Shown piece after piece: positions 36,455-45,503 of a DNA stretch of 64,000 bases. The notes under the pieces were generated by a model, which saw nothing but the letters and a program-made list of their open reading frames with translations, had not been told where the DNA came from and ran no database searches. Both the position numbers and the translations under genes were made by a program. Source of the stretch: Paraglaciecola sp046709505 (GTDB taxonomy: Bacteria > Pseudomonadota > Gammaproteobacteria > Enterobacterales > Alteromonadaceae); NCBI GenBank assembly GCA_046709505.1, contig JBKEFM010000002.1, positions 11,212-75,211 on the forward strand, read 5' to 3'. Numbering within the stretch: position 1 is the first letter of the stretch; each line of letters starts with the position of its first letter.

Positions 36455-36549
36455 AATAATATTGACCAATTAGTAATATTTTTGTAACGAGTGTTGAATA
36501 GAGTTGTTACCCCTGTTCCGACTCGCTATCATTGGTGAAAGTTAAATTG

Positions 36550-37506
36550 ATGCCCAGCCCTGAGAAAATGACAGTCACACATTACAACTTAAATCATATA
36601 TGGCCCTATTTACTTAAATATCAACAGCAAATAAACCGGCTGATTGTTGCTTTGCTCAGCATGTTTTTGTTGGCGTATGCGGCACAGATCACTTGGCGCC
36701 TAGTACCCCATTCGGTGATGCCTGATAATGCCATGACTGTGGCAACCACTCGCGCCAGCCTAGACACAGGTGTCAAACAAACTAACTTGGCAGCTATCAA
36801 GCGTTTAAATTTATTTGGCGATTTAAATGCCCAGCCAGTGGCACAAAGTAAAGTCACTGATGCACCACAAACCAGACTAAACCTTACTTTAACCGGAGTA
36901 GTCACCAGTTCAGTACAAGGTAAAGGGGGAGCTATTATCGAAAATCAAGGTAATCAGGAAACCTATGGTCTGGGGGAGAAAATTTTGGGTACCAATGCCA
37001 CCTTACAAGAAATGTATACCGATAGGGTCATTATTCGTAACAATAGCGCCAATGAGACTCTTATGCTCGATGGTCTGGATTACCAAAAAATCCAGTCAAA
37101 AAATCAACCCATACCTTCCCCCGCAACAACACAGCCCACATCCCCGTCACGATCCACACAACGTCATGTCACACTGTCAGATGAGGCGTTAGATGCTACC
37201 CGCTCCTTACAACAACGACCGGCTAGTTTTACAGATTTTATCGCTGTATCCCCTCACCGACCCGATGGCGAACTAAAGGGGTATAAGGTTAGTCCGGGCA
37301 GTAAACCCGAATTATTTAACGCCGCGGGCTTACAAACAGATGATATCATCACCGAAATAAACGGTTTGGATTTGACCGATATGCAGCAGTCGGTCGAGGC
37401 TATGGGTGAATTGCGCCAGGCACAATCCTTACAAATAACAGTAAATCGTGGCAATGAATTACTGACACTTTATTTAGACTTGCCCGAAGCGGAACAGGAA
37501 TTGTAA
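36550..37506 (+). CDS. gspC: Type II secretion protein GspC
   Basis: About 318 residues from ATG 36550; ATG 36568 (MTVTHYNLNH) is also possible, and an upstream TTG is less likely. One N-terminal transmembrane helix (LIVALLSMFLLAYAAQITWR), the HR domain (LNLTLTGVVTSSVQGKGGAI … YGLGEKILG) that contacts GspD, a proline/serine/threonine-rich linker, and a C-terminal PDZ domain (GLQTDDIITEINGLDLTD). An inner-membrane protein linking the pseudopilus platform to the secretin. First gene of the gspC–N operon; two bases separate it from gspD. Confidence 0.92.
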   Translation: MPSPEKMTVTHYNLNHIWPYLLKYQQQINRLIVALLSMFLLAYAAQITWRLVPHSVMPDNAMTVATTRASLDTGVKQTNLAAIKRLNLFGDLNAQPVAQSKVTDAPQTRLNLTLTGVVTSSVQGKGGAIIENQGNQETYGLGEKILGTNATLQEMYTDRVIIRNNSANETLMLDGLDYQKIQSKNQPIPSPATTQPTSPSRSTQRHVTLSDEALDATRSLQQRPASFTDFIAVSPHRPDGELKGYKVSPGSKPELFNAAGLQTDDIITEINGLDLTDMQQSVEAMGELRQAQSLQITVNRGNELLTLYLDLPEAEQEL

Positions 37507-37508
37507 CC

Positions 37509-39554
37509 ATGAATTTTATCAGGCGAACGAGCCAAAACCTAGTGAAAGGCTTGTTAGTAGTCGCTGGTGCGGCAATTTTTTGTGCATCCAACTGCGTACT
37601 GGCGGCAGAGTATTCTCCTAATTTTAAAAATACCGATATAAATGAGTTTATTACTATAGTTGGTAAAAATCTGCAAAAAACCATTATAGTAGACCCTAAC
37701 GTGCGAGGTAAAATCTCCGTACGTAGCTATGATTTGTTAAGCGAAGATCAATATTACCAATTTTTCCTCAACGTGTTGCAAGTCTACGGTTATGCCGCGG
37801 TGGAAATGCCCAGTGGTGTAGTCAAAATTGTCCGTGCCAAGGATGCTAAAACCTCCAATATTCCGGTTATAGAAGGTACCCCTTTCGATGGTGATGAAAT
37901 GATCACCCGGGTCATGCCCGTATATAATGTCCCTGTACGTGAATTAGCCCCCATACTACGTCAACTGAATGATCAGGCCGGCGGGGGTAATGTAGTCAGT
38001 CACGATGCCTCTAATGTCATGATGCTCACCGGAAGGGCAGCTGTCGTTAACCGTCTGGTGGAAATCATTGAGCGTGTCGATAAAGCCGGGGATGAAGAAG
38101 TCGAAATCATTAAACTGAAGTTCGCCTCCGCATCCGAAATGGTGCGTATTATCGACAGCGTCAACAAATCTTCCAGTAAGTCAAATTCCGGAGGCAAAGA
38201 TGCTCCCCGCGTTGTGGCCGATGACCGCACCAACAGCATTATCATCAGTGGAGATATCAAGGCCAGAAAACGCATTATTAACCTCATTACCCGCATGGAT
38301 GAAGAGCTGGAGACCAACGGCAATACACGGGTTATCTTCCTTAATTATTCCAAGGCAGCAGAACTGGTAAAAGTATTACAAGGAGTCAGTGCCAGTATTC
38401 AGGCCGAAGAGCAAGGCTCATCGAAAGGCATCAGCAAAGGCAGTACCCGGGAAGTCAGTATTGACGCCCATGAAGACTCCAATGCCCTGGTGATAACCGC
38501 TCAGCCAGATATGATGCGTTCTCTGGAAGAGGTCATCCGTCAACTGGACATCCGTCGCGCTCAGGTCCAGGTGGAAGCCATTATTGTCGAGGTATTTGAA
38601 GGCGATGGCACGACTTTAGGCGTGCAGTGGGGCAGTGAAAAATTTGGGCTGCAACAATTTAGTAATGGTGTAGTGGGTATCGGCCAGCTGGCTGTTGCCA
38701 CTGAACAGGCTTCAGATAACGTCACAACTACCACAGGCTTTGATGATAACGGCCAGCCCTATTCCTATAATGAATCTACGCCAGGAGATTACAATACCCT
38801 GGCGTCCCTGCTTGGTAGCGTCAACGGCTTCTTGATTGGCGGAGTCACCGATGGCTGGGGAGCGGTGTTGCAAGCGGTGAGCACCGATACCAACTCCAAC
38901 GTGCTAGCCACGCCACATTTGACTACCCTGGACAATGAAGAAGCCTTTTTTATTGTCGGCCAGGAAGTGCCGATCATAACGGGCTCAACCACAGGTTCAA
39001 ACAATGCTAACCCCTTCCAGTCGGTGGAACGCCAGGAAGTGGGGATCAAACTTAAGGTCACCCCACAAATAAACGAAGGGGATGCAGTACAATTATTGAT
39101 TGAACAGGAAGTGTCCAGTATCAGCGGTGCAACCTCGGTGGATATACTGATCAACAAACGTGAAATCAAAACCACCGTAATAGTGGATGACGGTGGCACC
39201 ATAGTATTAGGCGGGCTAATTGATGAAGATGTACAGGAAAGTGTCTCTAAAGTCCCTATATTGGGGGATATTCCCTTTCTGGGGAACCTGTTCAAAACCA
39301 CTGTTACCAGTAAAAACAAACGTAACCTGATGGTTTTTATCCGTCCGACTATAGTACGTGACGGCATCACTATGAATGAGATCAGCAAACGTAAATACAA
39401 TTATATTCGCGCCGAACAACTTAAACGCCAATCTGAGGGTATCCCGCTGATGCCGTTTTCCGAATCTCCGGCTCTACCCGAATGGGATGATAGCCTGATT
39501 TTACCGCCTTCATACGAAGACTTTACGGGCAGCAAAGACAAGGAACAGAACTAG
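37509..39554 (+). CDS. gspD: Type II secretion secretin GspD
   Basis: 681 residues. Signal peptide ending near CVLAAE. Periplasmic N0–N3 ring domains follow (YSPNFKNTDINEFITIVGKN … GKISVRSYDLLSEDQYYQFF), then the secretin barrel with VPIITGSTTG, ERQEVGIKLKVTPQIN and VPILGDIPFLGNLF, the last being the secretin signature. The multimeric outer-membrane pore through which folded substrates leave. No pilotin gene is seen in the cluster. Confidence 0.95.
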   Translation: MNFIRRTSQNLVKGLLVVAGAAIFCASNCVLAAEYSPNFKNTDINEFITIVGKNLQKTIIVDPNVRGKISVRSYDLLSEDQYYQFFLNVLQVYGYAAVEMPSGVVKIVRAKDAKTSNIPVIEGTPFDGDEMITRVMPVYNVPVRELAPILRQLNDQAGGGNVVSHDASNVMMLTGRAAVVNRLVEIIERVDKAGDEEVEIIKLKFASASEMVRIIDSVNKSSSKSNSGGKDAPRVVADDRTNSIIISGDIKARKRIINLITRMDEELETNGNTRVIFLNYSKAAELVKVLQGVSASIQAEEQGSSKGISKGSTREVSIDAHEDSNALVITAQPDMMRSLEEVIRQLDIRRAQVQVEAIIVEVFEGDGTTLGVQWGSEKFGLQQFSNGVVGIGQLAVATEQASDNVTTTTGFDDNGQPYSYNESTPGDYNTLASLLGSVNGFLIGGVTDGWGAVLQAVSTDTNSNVLATPHLTTLDNEEAFFIVGQEVPIITGSTTGSNNANPFQSVERQEVGIKLKVTPQINEGDAVQLLIEQEVSSISGATSVDILINKREIKTTVIVDDGGTIVLGGLIDEDVQESVSKVPILGDIPFLGNLFKTTVTSKNKRNLMVFIRPTIVRDGITMNEISKRKYNYIRAEQLKRQSEGIPLMPFSESPALPEWDDSLILPPSYEDFTGSKDKEQN

Positions 39555-39556
39555 TT

Positions 39557-41119
39557 ATGTCACCTCAACGCCTCAGTACAGTTGATGCTGACGAGCAGGC
39601 CCTGGTCGCAGCCGGAACCGATGTCGATGTGCCTATTGACGGACCTGTGCATAAGCAAGTGGCTTTCAGTTTCGCCAAGCGCCACAAAGTATTACTGGAT
39701 ACGGGTGAAACACCAACGGCTTTGTATCATACCAGTGAAACCAATTTTTTAATTTTCGCCGAAGTCAGACGATTTTTGGGCAGTGAGTTTCAGCTCAAGG
39801 AAATCGAAATTGGTCAGTTTGAGAAACTGTTGACCAACGCTTTCCAGCGAGATTCGTCAGCGGCAAAACAGTTAATGGAAGACATTGGCAATGAAAGTAA
39901 TTTATTCGCCCTGGCGGAAGAATTACCCGATACCGAGGATTTGCTTGAAAGTGAAGATGACGCGCCTATCATTAAATTAATCAATGCTATGCTCGGTGAA
40001 GCCATTAAAGAAGGTGCGTCAGATATCCATATTGAGACCTTTGAAACCCAGTTACTGGTGCGTTTTCGCGTCGATGGAATGTTGCGGGAAATCTTACGCC
40101 CTAATCGCAAAATGGCGTCGATGCTCGTATCTCGTATCAAGGTCATGTCAAAAATGGACATAGCCGAAAAACGTGTTCCCCAAGACGGGCGTATTACCTT
40201 ACGTATCGCCGGCCGGGCAGTTGATGTAAGGGTATCGACTATGCCCTCCAGTCATGGTGAACGTGTAGTCTTGCGCTTACTGGATAAAAATAATGTGCGT
40301 CTGGATCTCGAAGATCTGGGTATGACCAAAGATAACCGCGGGCATATGTCCAGTTTGATCCGCAAACCCCATGGTATTATTTTAGTTACTGGCCCCACAG
40401 GTTCGGGTAAATCCACTACCTTGTATGCTGGCCTAAGCGAAATTAACTCCAAAGATCGTAATATTTTAACCGTTGAAGATCCCATAGAATTTGATTTGCA
40501 GGGTATAGGTCAAACCCAGGTCAATCCCAAAGTTGATATGACGTTTGCCCGGGGATTACGGGCCATATTACGTCAGGATCCTGATGTTGTCATGATCGGC
40601 GAAATCCGCGATCTGGAAACAGCACAAATTGGTGTGCAAGCTAGTTTAACCGGCCACCTGGTAATGTCTACTTTACACACCAACACCGCGGCCGGGGCAA
40701 TTACCCGTCTGGAAGACATGGGTATTGAGCCTTTTTTATTATCTTCCAGTTTGTTGGCGGTTTTGTCCCAGCGTCTGGTTCGTACCCTGTGCCCTGATTG
40801 TAAAATCCCCCATACACCCAGTGAGCAGGAACGGGATCTTTTAGGTGTGCAAGGGGTCAATAATAGCCCCTTTACTATGTTTAGTCCTAAAGGCTGCGCC
40901 GCATGCAATCAAACCGGTTATCGCGGGCGAACCGGCATTCATGAATTGTTGATCGTAGATGAAGGCATACGGGAATTGATCCACAATGGCCATGGCGAAC
41001 AGGCCATTGAAAAATACATTCGTCAAACCACGCCCGGTATTCGCGATGATGGTTGCGCTAAGGTGCTAAGCGGTATCACCTCCCTGGAAGAAATACTGCG
41101 CGTAACACGGGAGGAATAA
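39557..41119 (+). CDS. gspE: Type II secretion ATPase GspE
   Basis: 520 residues. The cytoplasmic hexameric ATPase that drives pseudopilus assembly. N-terminal N1E/N2E region, then Walker A GPTGSGKST, the aspartate box ILTVEDPIEF, Walker B RQDPDVVMIGEIRD, and the tetra-cysteine zinc element LCPDCK … CAACNQTGYRGRTG. It sits between gspD and gspF with almost no spacing, implying one transcript. Confidence 0.95.
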   Translation: MSPQRLSTVDADEQALVAAGTDVDVPIDGPVHKQVAFSFAKRHKVLLDTGETPTALYHTSETNFLIFAEVRRFLGSEFQLKEIEIGQFEKLLTNAFQRDSSAAKQLMEDIGNESNLFALAEELPDTEDLLESEDDAPIIKLINAMLGEAIKEGASDIHIETFETQLLVRFRVDGMLREILRPNRKMASMLVSRIKVMSKMDIAEKRVPQDGRITLRIAGRAVDVRVSTMPSSHGERVVLRLLDKNNVRLDLEDLGMTKDNRGHMSSLIRKPHGIILVTGPTGSGKSTTLYAGLSEINSKDRNILTVEDPIEFDLQGIGQTQVNPKVDMTFARGLRAILRQDPDVVMIGEIRDLETAQIGVQASLTGHLVMSTLHTNTAAGAITRLEDMGIEPFLLSSSLLAVLSQRLVRTLCPDCKIPHTPSEQERDLLGVQGVNNSPFTMFSPKGCAACNQTGYRGRTGIHELLIVDEGIRELIHNGHGEQAIEKYIRQTTPGIRDDGCAKVLSGITSLEEILRVTREE

Positions 41120-42340
41120 ATGGCCGCCTTTACCTACAAAGCCATGGACCATAATGGCAAGAATAAAAACGGTGTATTGGAAGGCGATAATGCCCGGCAA
41201 ATTCGCCAACAACTGCGCGAGCAAAACTTGATCCCGCTGGAAGTAGAACAAGTGGCAGATAAAGAACATAAATCTGCCAACCAGTTTTCGTTATTCAAAC
41301 CTAGCATATCGACCTCAGATTTGGCGCTTCTGACCCGTCAATTGGCCACCTTGGTTGAATCCTCCATTCCCATCGAAGAGGCCTTACTGGCTGTAGCGGA
41401 GCAGTCCGAGAAACCGCGCCAGAAAAACATGATGATGGCCGTGCGATCCAAGGTAGTAGAAGGTCATAATCTGGCAGATGCCATGGGAGAGTTCCCCCAT
41501 ATATTCGATGAGTTATTTCGCGCCATGGTAGCCGCAGGTGAAAAATCCGGGCATCTTGATACTGTACTTAACCGATTAGCCGATTATACTGAAAAACGCC
41601 AGCAAACCCGCAGCCAGATAACCCAAGCCATGGTTTACCCCTCCCTGATGATGTTCTTCGCCCTGGGCATAGTATTGTTACTGCTTACGGTAGTCGTGCC
41701 GAAAATCGTTGGCCAGTTCGAGCACATGGGTCAGGACTTGCCCACTATAACCAGGATACTGATTAGTATCAGCGAATGGATGCAAAGTTATGGCCTGATT
41801 TTTATTATGGTCCTGGTAGCCATAGCTATTGTTGTGAAGCAAGTGTTGCAACAACCCGTGATGAAAAAACGTTACCACAAGTTTATTTTGCGCTTGCCAC
41901 TTTTGGGCAAGGTCTCCAAAGGCCTCAATACCGCCCGATTCGCCCGCACACTGAGTATTTTAACGTCAAGTGCGGTGCCCTTGCTGGAAAGCATGAAAAT
42001 TTCCAGTGATGTGCTGGAGAACTTGCATATTCGGGATGCGGTCAAACAAGCATCGGGCAATGTAAAAGAAGGATCGAGTCTGCGAGCTGCACTGGAGCAA
42101 ACCAAAGTTTTTCCTCCGATGATGATGCATATGATTGCCTCAGGGGAGCGCAGTGGCGAACTGCAACAGATGCTTGGCCGAGCTGCAGATAATCAAGATC
42201 GAGAATTTGAAGCTCTGGTAGGGGTATCCCTCAAAGTTTTTGAACCCATGCTAATCGTCACTATGGCTGGCATAGTCCTGTTCATTGTGATGGCAATCTT
42301 GCAACCTATTTTAGCGTTAAACAATATGGTGAATATGTAA
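41120..42340 (+). CDS. gspF: Type II secretion inner-membrane platform protein GspF
   Basis: 406 residues. Two repeated cytoplasmic four-to-six-helix T2SSF domains (LALLTRQLATLVESSIPIEE and FARTLSILTSSAVPLLESMK begin each) separated and ended by transmembrane helices (YPSLMMFFALGIVLLLLTVV; LIVTMAGIVLFIVMAILQPI). Starts directly after the gspE stop; its stop overlaps the gspG start by one base. Confidence 0.95.
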   Translation: MAAFTYKAMDHNGKNKNGVLEGDNARQIRQQLREQNLIPLEVEQVADKEHKSANQFSLFKPSISTSDLALLTRQLATLVESSIPIEEALLAVAEQSEKPRQKNMMMAVRSKVVEGHNLADAMGEFPHIFDELFRAMVAAGEKSGHLDTVLNRLADYTEKRQQTRSQITQAMVYPSLMMFFALGIVLLLLTVVVPKIVGQFEHMGQDLPTITRILISISEWMQSYGLIFIMVLVAIAIVVKQVLQQPVMKKRYHKFILRLPLLGKVSKGLNTARFARTLSILTSSAVPLLESMKISSDVLENLHIRDAVKQASGNVKEGSSLRAALEQTKVFPPMMMHMIASGERSGELQQMLGRAADNQDREFEALVGVSLKVFEPMLIVTMAGIVLFIVMAILQPILALNNMVNM

Positions 42341-42780
42341 TGAAAATCCTTAGACACAAACAACAAGGCTTCAGTTTAATCGAAGTAATGGTTGTACTGC
42401 TGATCATCGGCATTATGGCGTCGATGATTGCGCCCTCCATTTTGGGCAATCAGGAACAAGCACAACTGAAAAAAGCGGCGGTAGATATTCAACAGCTCGA
42501 AAGCGCACTGGAGATGTATAAACTGCGTAATAATGTGTTTCCCACCAGCGAACAGGGACTGGAAGCGCTCGTCACCGAGCCAACTATTGATCCTATTCCA
42601 CGCAATTACCAACAAGGTGGATTTATCAGACGTTTACCCGAAGATCCCTGGGGCAATCCCTATCAATTACTCAGCCCGGGAGAGGTGGGGATAATCGATA
42701 TTTTCTCCTTTGGCCCCGATGGTGAACCGGGGACTGATGATGATATCGGTAACTGGAATATCAACGACTACCTGGGCTAG
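42340..42780 (+). CDS. gspG: Type II secretion major pseudopilin GspG
   Basis: 146 residues. Prepilin leader KILRHKQQG cleaved before F10 (GFSLIEVMVVLLIIG, with the conserved Glu at +5), a hydrophobic helix, then the calcium-binding globular domain (DPWGNPYQLLSPGE, SFGPDGEPGTDDDIGNWN). The main subunit of the pseudopilus. Prepilin peptidase is not in this window and must be encoded elsewhere. Confidence 0.95.
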   Translation: MKILRHKQQGFSLIEVMVVLLIIGIMASMIAPSILGNQEQAQLKKAAVDIQQLESALEMYKLRNNVFPTSEQGLEALVTEPTIDPIPRNYQQGGFIRRLPEDPWGNPYQLLSPGEVGIIDIFSFGPDGEPGTDDDIGNWNINDYLG

Positions 42781-42787
42781 TCTTCTG

Positions 42788-43423
42788 ATGCCCAAGTCGC
42801 TCATCCCTACTCGGCCAAAAAGCAGAGGTTTTACACTTATTGAAGTCATGTTAGTGCTGGCGATCATGGGGATGGTAGTCAGTACTGTGGTATTTAATGT
42901 CTCCGGTCAAAGTGGCGAAGACAGGCTCAAAAAACAGGTGCAGCGATTTCAGGTGGTATTTAGTATGGCAGGGGATTTTGCCGTGTTAAACCAGCGTCAA
43001 CTGGGCTTGCGCGTGGAACAAGAAAAACAGCAATATGCTTTTATGGTTCTCGATGATGATCAGCAATGGCAGGAACTCAGTATAGATAAGGTATTTTCCA
43101 GTTACACCTTGCCTGAAGAGTTCAGTTTCGCCCTTGAGCTTAACGATTTACCCTGGGACACGGACGATAGCCTGTTTAATGAAGGTTCCTTTGACGCCCA
43201 GTTGTCTGTCAGTGATGAAGGCGTCAGTATAGGTGAAGAGGACGAGGAACAAAAAAAACTGCCGCCACCCCAGGTATTACTGCTATCGAGCGGTGACATC
43301 ACACCCTTCTCCGTGACATTTACTTATGAACCTGATTTTGGTGATGAACGGGTGACCCATTTTCGTATCAATGGCCAAGACTCCCTGCCCCTTATTCGAG
43401 AAGGCCCCCTGGACACCTTATGA
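42788..43423 (+). CDS. gspH: Type II secretion minor pseudopilin GspH
   Basis: 211 residues from ATG 42788 (MPKSLIPTRPKSRG), seven bases after gspG; the frame continues upstream inside gspG but the prepilin leader fixes this start. Cleavage is expected before F in RGFTLIEVMLVLAIMG. An acidic run EEDEEQKKLPPPQ interrupts the C-terminal domain. Minor pseudopilin; overlaps gspI by 4 bp. Confidence 0.92.
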   Translation: MPKSLIPTRPKSRGFTLIEVMLVLAIMGMVVSTVVFNVSGQSGEDRLKKQVQRFQVVFSMAGDFAVLNQRQLGLRVEQEKQQYAFMVLDDDQQWQELSIDKVFSSYTLPEEFSFALELNDLPWDTDDSLFNEGSFDAQLSVSDEGVSIGEEDEEQKKLPPPQVLLLSSGDITPFSVTFTYEPDFGDERVTHFRINGQDSLPLIREGPLDTL

Positions 43424-43806
43424 AACCGTTCTCTCACCAACGAGGAATGACCTTACTCGAGGTTATGGTCGCTCTTGTCATCTTTGCTATGACCGCCACG
43501 GCGATAATGAAAGCCGCGGGCGATCACTTGGCCAGTATCGGCCAGATAGAAGAGATCACCTTTGCTACCTGGGTGGCGAATAATCAATTGACCCAGCTGA
43601 ATCTAGCGTCCAGCTGGCCACCAAAAAACAATCTCAAAGGTTCACAGAAAATGGCCGACCGTACCTGGTATTGGCAACAAAAAGTGGTCAAAACCAATGA
43701 CAAATCATTATTCTTGGTTGAAGTCAGTGTGGCTTTAAGTGAGGACCAGTTAGCGCCTATTACCTCAGTCACGAGTTTCGTGGCCAAACAGTCTCCCGAT
43801 GTCTAG
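43420..43806 (+). CDS. gspI: Type II secretion minor pseudopilin GspI
   Basis: 128 residues. Prepilin site HQRG/MTLLEVMVALVIFA with the conserved Glu at +5. Forms the pseudopilus tip with GspJ and GspK. Overlaps gspH by 4 bp and gspJ by 8 bp, consistent with tight coupling. Confidence 0.92.
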   Translation: MKPFSHQRGMTLLEVMVALVIFAMTATAIMKAAGDHLASIGQIEEITFATWVANNQLTQLNLASSWPPKNNLKGSQKMADRTWYWQQKVVKTNDKSLFLVEVSVALSEDQLAPITSVTSFVAKQSPDV

Positions 43807-44440
43807 GCCATCTTATATCCCCTATGCTGTCCAGGGATTTACCCTGCTGGAAATACTCATTGCTATGGCTATTTTTACCCTTATCGGGTTAGCCAGCACC
43901 TCAGTGCTAACCAGTGTGATTGACAGTGACGAATTATCCACTGAACGCTTCGAAAAGTTAGAAGGCCTACAACGCGCTATGTTGACCCTAGAAAGGGACA
44001 TATTACAAGCCACACCCCGACCGGTTCGAATTAACGGAGAAATAAACCAACAGGTGATGATTGGCGGTGCAGATCAGTTTGACAGCGAAGCCGATGGCCT
44101 GGGCTTTGTTCATGGTGGCTGGCACAATCCGCAATTTATGCTACCCCGCAGCACCTTGCAAGCTGTCGCCTATCGCTTGCAGGAAGGACAGCTACAACGT
44201 CTGTACGGTAACTATCTGGATAATGTTATCGGCTATGAGCCTAAAATCAGGATTTTGCTCGAAGACGTTGAAGATTTTAGGGTTTACTTTTTGGCTGCCG
44301 ATGAAACTGAAACAGGGGAAGGCGCCTGGCAGGAAAGTTATGCAGAGTCTGTGTTACCCAGGGCTGTGGCAATAGAACTGAGCAGCAAAGATTTTGGCTT
44401 TATGCGCCGGGAATTTTTGATCGCTGGAGCTGGCTCATGA
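43799..44440 (+). CDS. gspJ: Type II secretion minor pseudopilin GspJ
   Basis: 213 residues. Prepilin site QG/FTLLEILIAMAIFTLIG. The globular part carries typical LERDILQATPRPVR and a conserved C-terminal VAIELSSKDFGFMRREFLI. Tip complex subunit. Overlaps both neighbours. Confidence 0.92.
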   Translation: MSRPSYIPYAVQGFTLLEILIAMAIFTLIGLASTSVLTSVIDSDELSTERFEKLEGLQRAMLTLERDILQATPRPVRINGEINQQVMIGGADQFDSEADGLGFVHGGWHNPQFMLPRSTLQAVAYRLQEGQLQRLYGNYLDNVIGYEPKIRILLEDVEDFRVYFLAADETETGEGAWQESYAESVLPRAVAIELSSKDFGFMRREFLIAGAGS

Positions 44441-45423
44441 GCCCCCGTAAGGAGAATGGGGTTGCCCTTATCATAGTGCTGCTAATAGTATCCATAGTCA
44501 GTGTGCTGGCCACCCAGATGGGAGCACGGTTACAACTACAGGTAAAACGCGCAGCAAATATTAAAGATAACAATCAGGCTTATTGGTACGCTATGGGGGC
44601 AGAGCAATACGCTCAAAAATCGATAAAATTTCTGCTAGACAATAGCAATGGCGTGATCCATTTAAATCAGCCATGGTCAGAAAAATTTGTTTATCCATTA
44701 GCCGGTGGCGGGATTGAGGCGCAACTCTCCGATATGCATGCCTGTTTCAATCTAAATGCCCTGCAGCCACAAACAACTGCCGGGGGTAACCGACAGACCA
44801 CACCGGTTAGCGAACTGGAAAAGGCTTTTAAACGCCTGTTGACCCATATTGACAATGATATACCCACCTATGATATCGACACCTTAACCGACTCGCTGGT
44901 CGATTGGCTCGATACTGATGATCAAATGCATAATCAGGGCGCTGAAGACAGTGAATACGCATCCCGACAGTTTCCTTATTTAGCCGCCAATGCGTTAATG
45001 GTGCATCCATCAGAATTACGTATGGTAAATGGGGTGAAAATGTCCTGGTTCGATAAGCTGCTACCTGTGGTTTGCGCTATTCCAGGCAGCACTGGGTTAA
45101 CAATCAACGTCAATACTATTGATGAGGAAAACATAGCTGTGCTGGCTGCCACTACAGGCTTGGAACTCTCGGCGGCCCAGAGCCTTATCGCCAGTCGCGA
45201 CAAGGACGGCTTTACAACCAAAGGGGCTTTTTTGGCGGATAATGCTATTAATGCGTTAAATTTGTCTCCAGAACAACAAGAATGGTTCGATGTCACTACC
45301 TCACATTTCGTATTGCGCACCCGAACCAAGTACAATAATGCCACTTTTGCTATGGTCACTGTTTTTGCTGTCGATAAAAATCAAACTGTGACAGTGTTAA
45401 GTCGAGAATTTGGCACACTATAA
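44437..45423 (+). CDS. gspK: Type II secretion minor pseudopilin GspK
   Basis: 328 residues. Prepilin-like start ENG/VALIIVLLIVSIVSVLA; GspK characteristically lacks Glu at +5, as here. The large helical domain contains LSDMHACFNLNALQ, DSLVDWLDTDDQ and two helix-hairpin-like NVNTIDEENIAVLAATTGL segments. It caps the pseudopilus. Its TAA overlaps the ATG of a 26-codon frame before gspL. Confidence 0.92.
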   Translation: MSPRKENGVALIIVLLIVSIVSVLATQMGARLQLQVKRAANIKDNNQAYWYAMGAEQYAQKSIKFLLDNSNGVIHLNQPWSEKFVYPLAGGGIEAQLSDMHACFNLNALQPQTTAGGNRQTTPVSELEKAFKRLLTHIDNDIPTYDIDTLTDSLVDWLDTDDQMHNQGAEDSEYASRQFPYLAANALMVHPSELRMVNGVKMSWFDKLLPVVCAIPGSTGLTINVNTIDEENIAVLAATTGLELSAAQSLIASRDKDGFTTKGAFLADNAINALNLSPEQQEWFDVTTSHFVLRTRTKYNNATFAMVTVFAVDKNQTVTVLSREFGTL

Positions 45424-45503
45424 TGAATCAAACACACAAGCACTTGGTGCTGGCCCCACAGGCTAGCGCCTTTTTACCAGGTTATCAGGGTAGAGCAGTA
45501 TAA
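45423..45503 (+). CDS. Micro-ORF (26 aa) filling the gspK–gspL gap
   Basis: Reads MNQTHKHLVLAPQASAFL… and stops at 45501–45503. Both ends are TAATG overlaps: the gspK stop shares its last A with this ATG, and this stop shares its last A with the gspL ATG. It exactly fills the only gap of the gspG–M part of the operon. It may be a translational relay for gspL, a micro-protein, or a remnant; no family is recognised. Confidence 0.45.
   Translation: MNQTHKHLVLAPQASAFLPGYQGRAV

Noticed and set aside
38789..39400. 203-codon minus-strand frame inside gspD
   Set aside because: Antisense to the secretin barrel region, serine/threonine-rich low-complexity product, no start signal.
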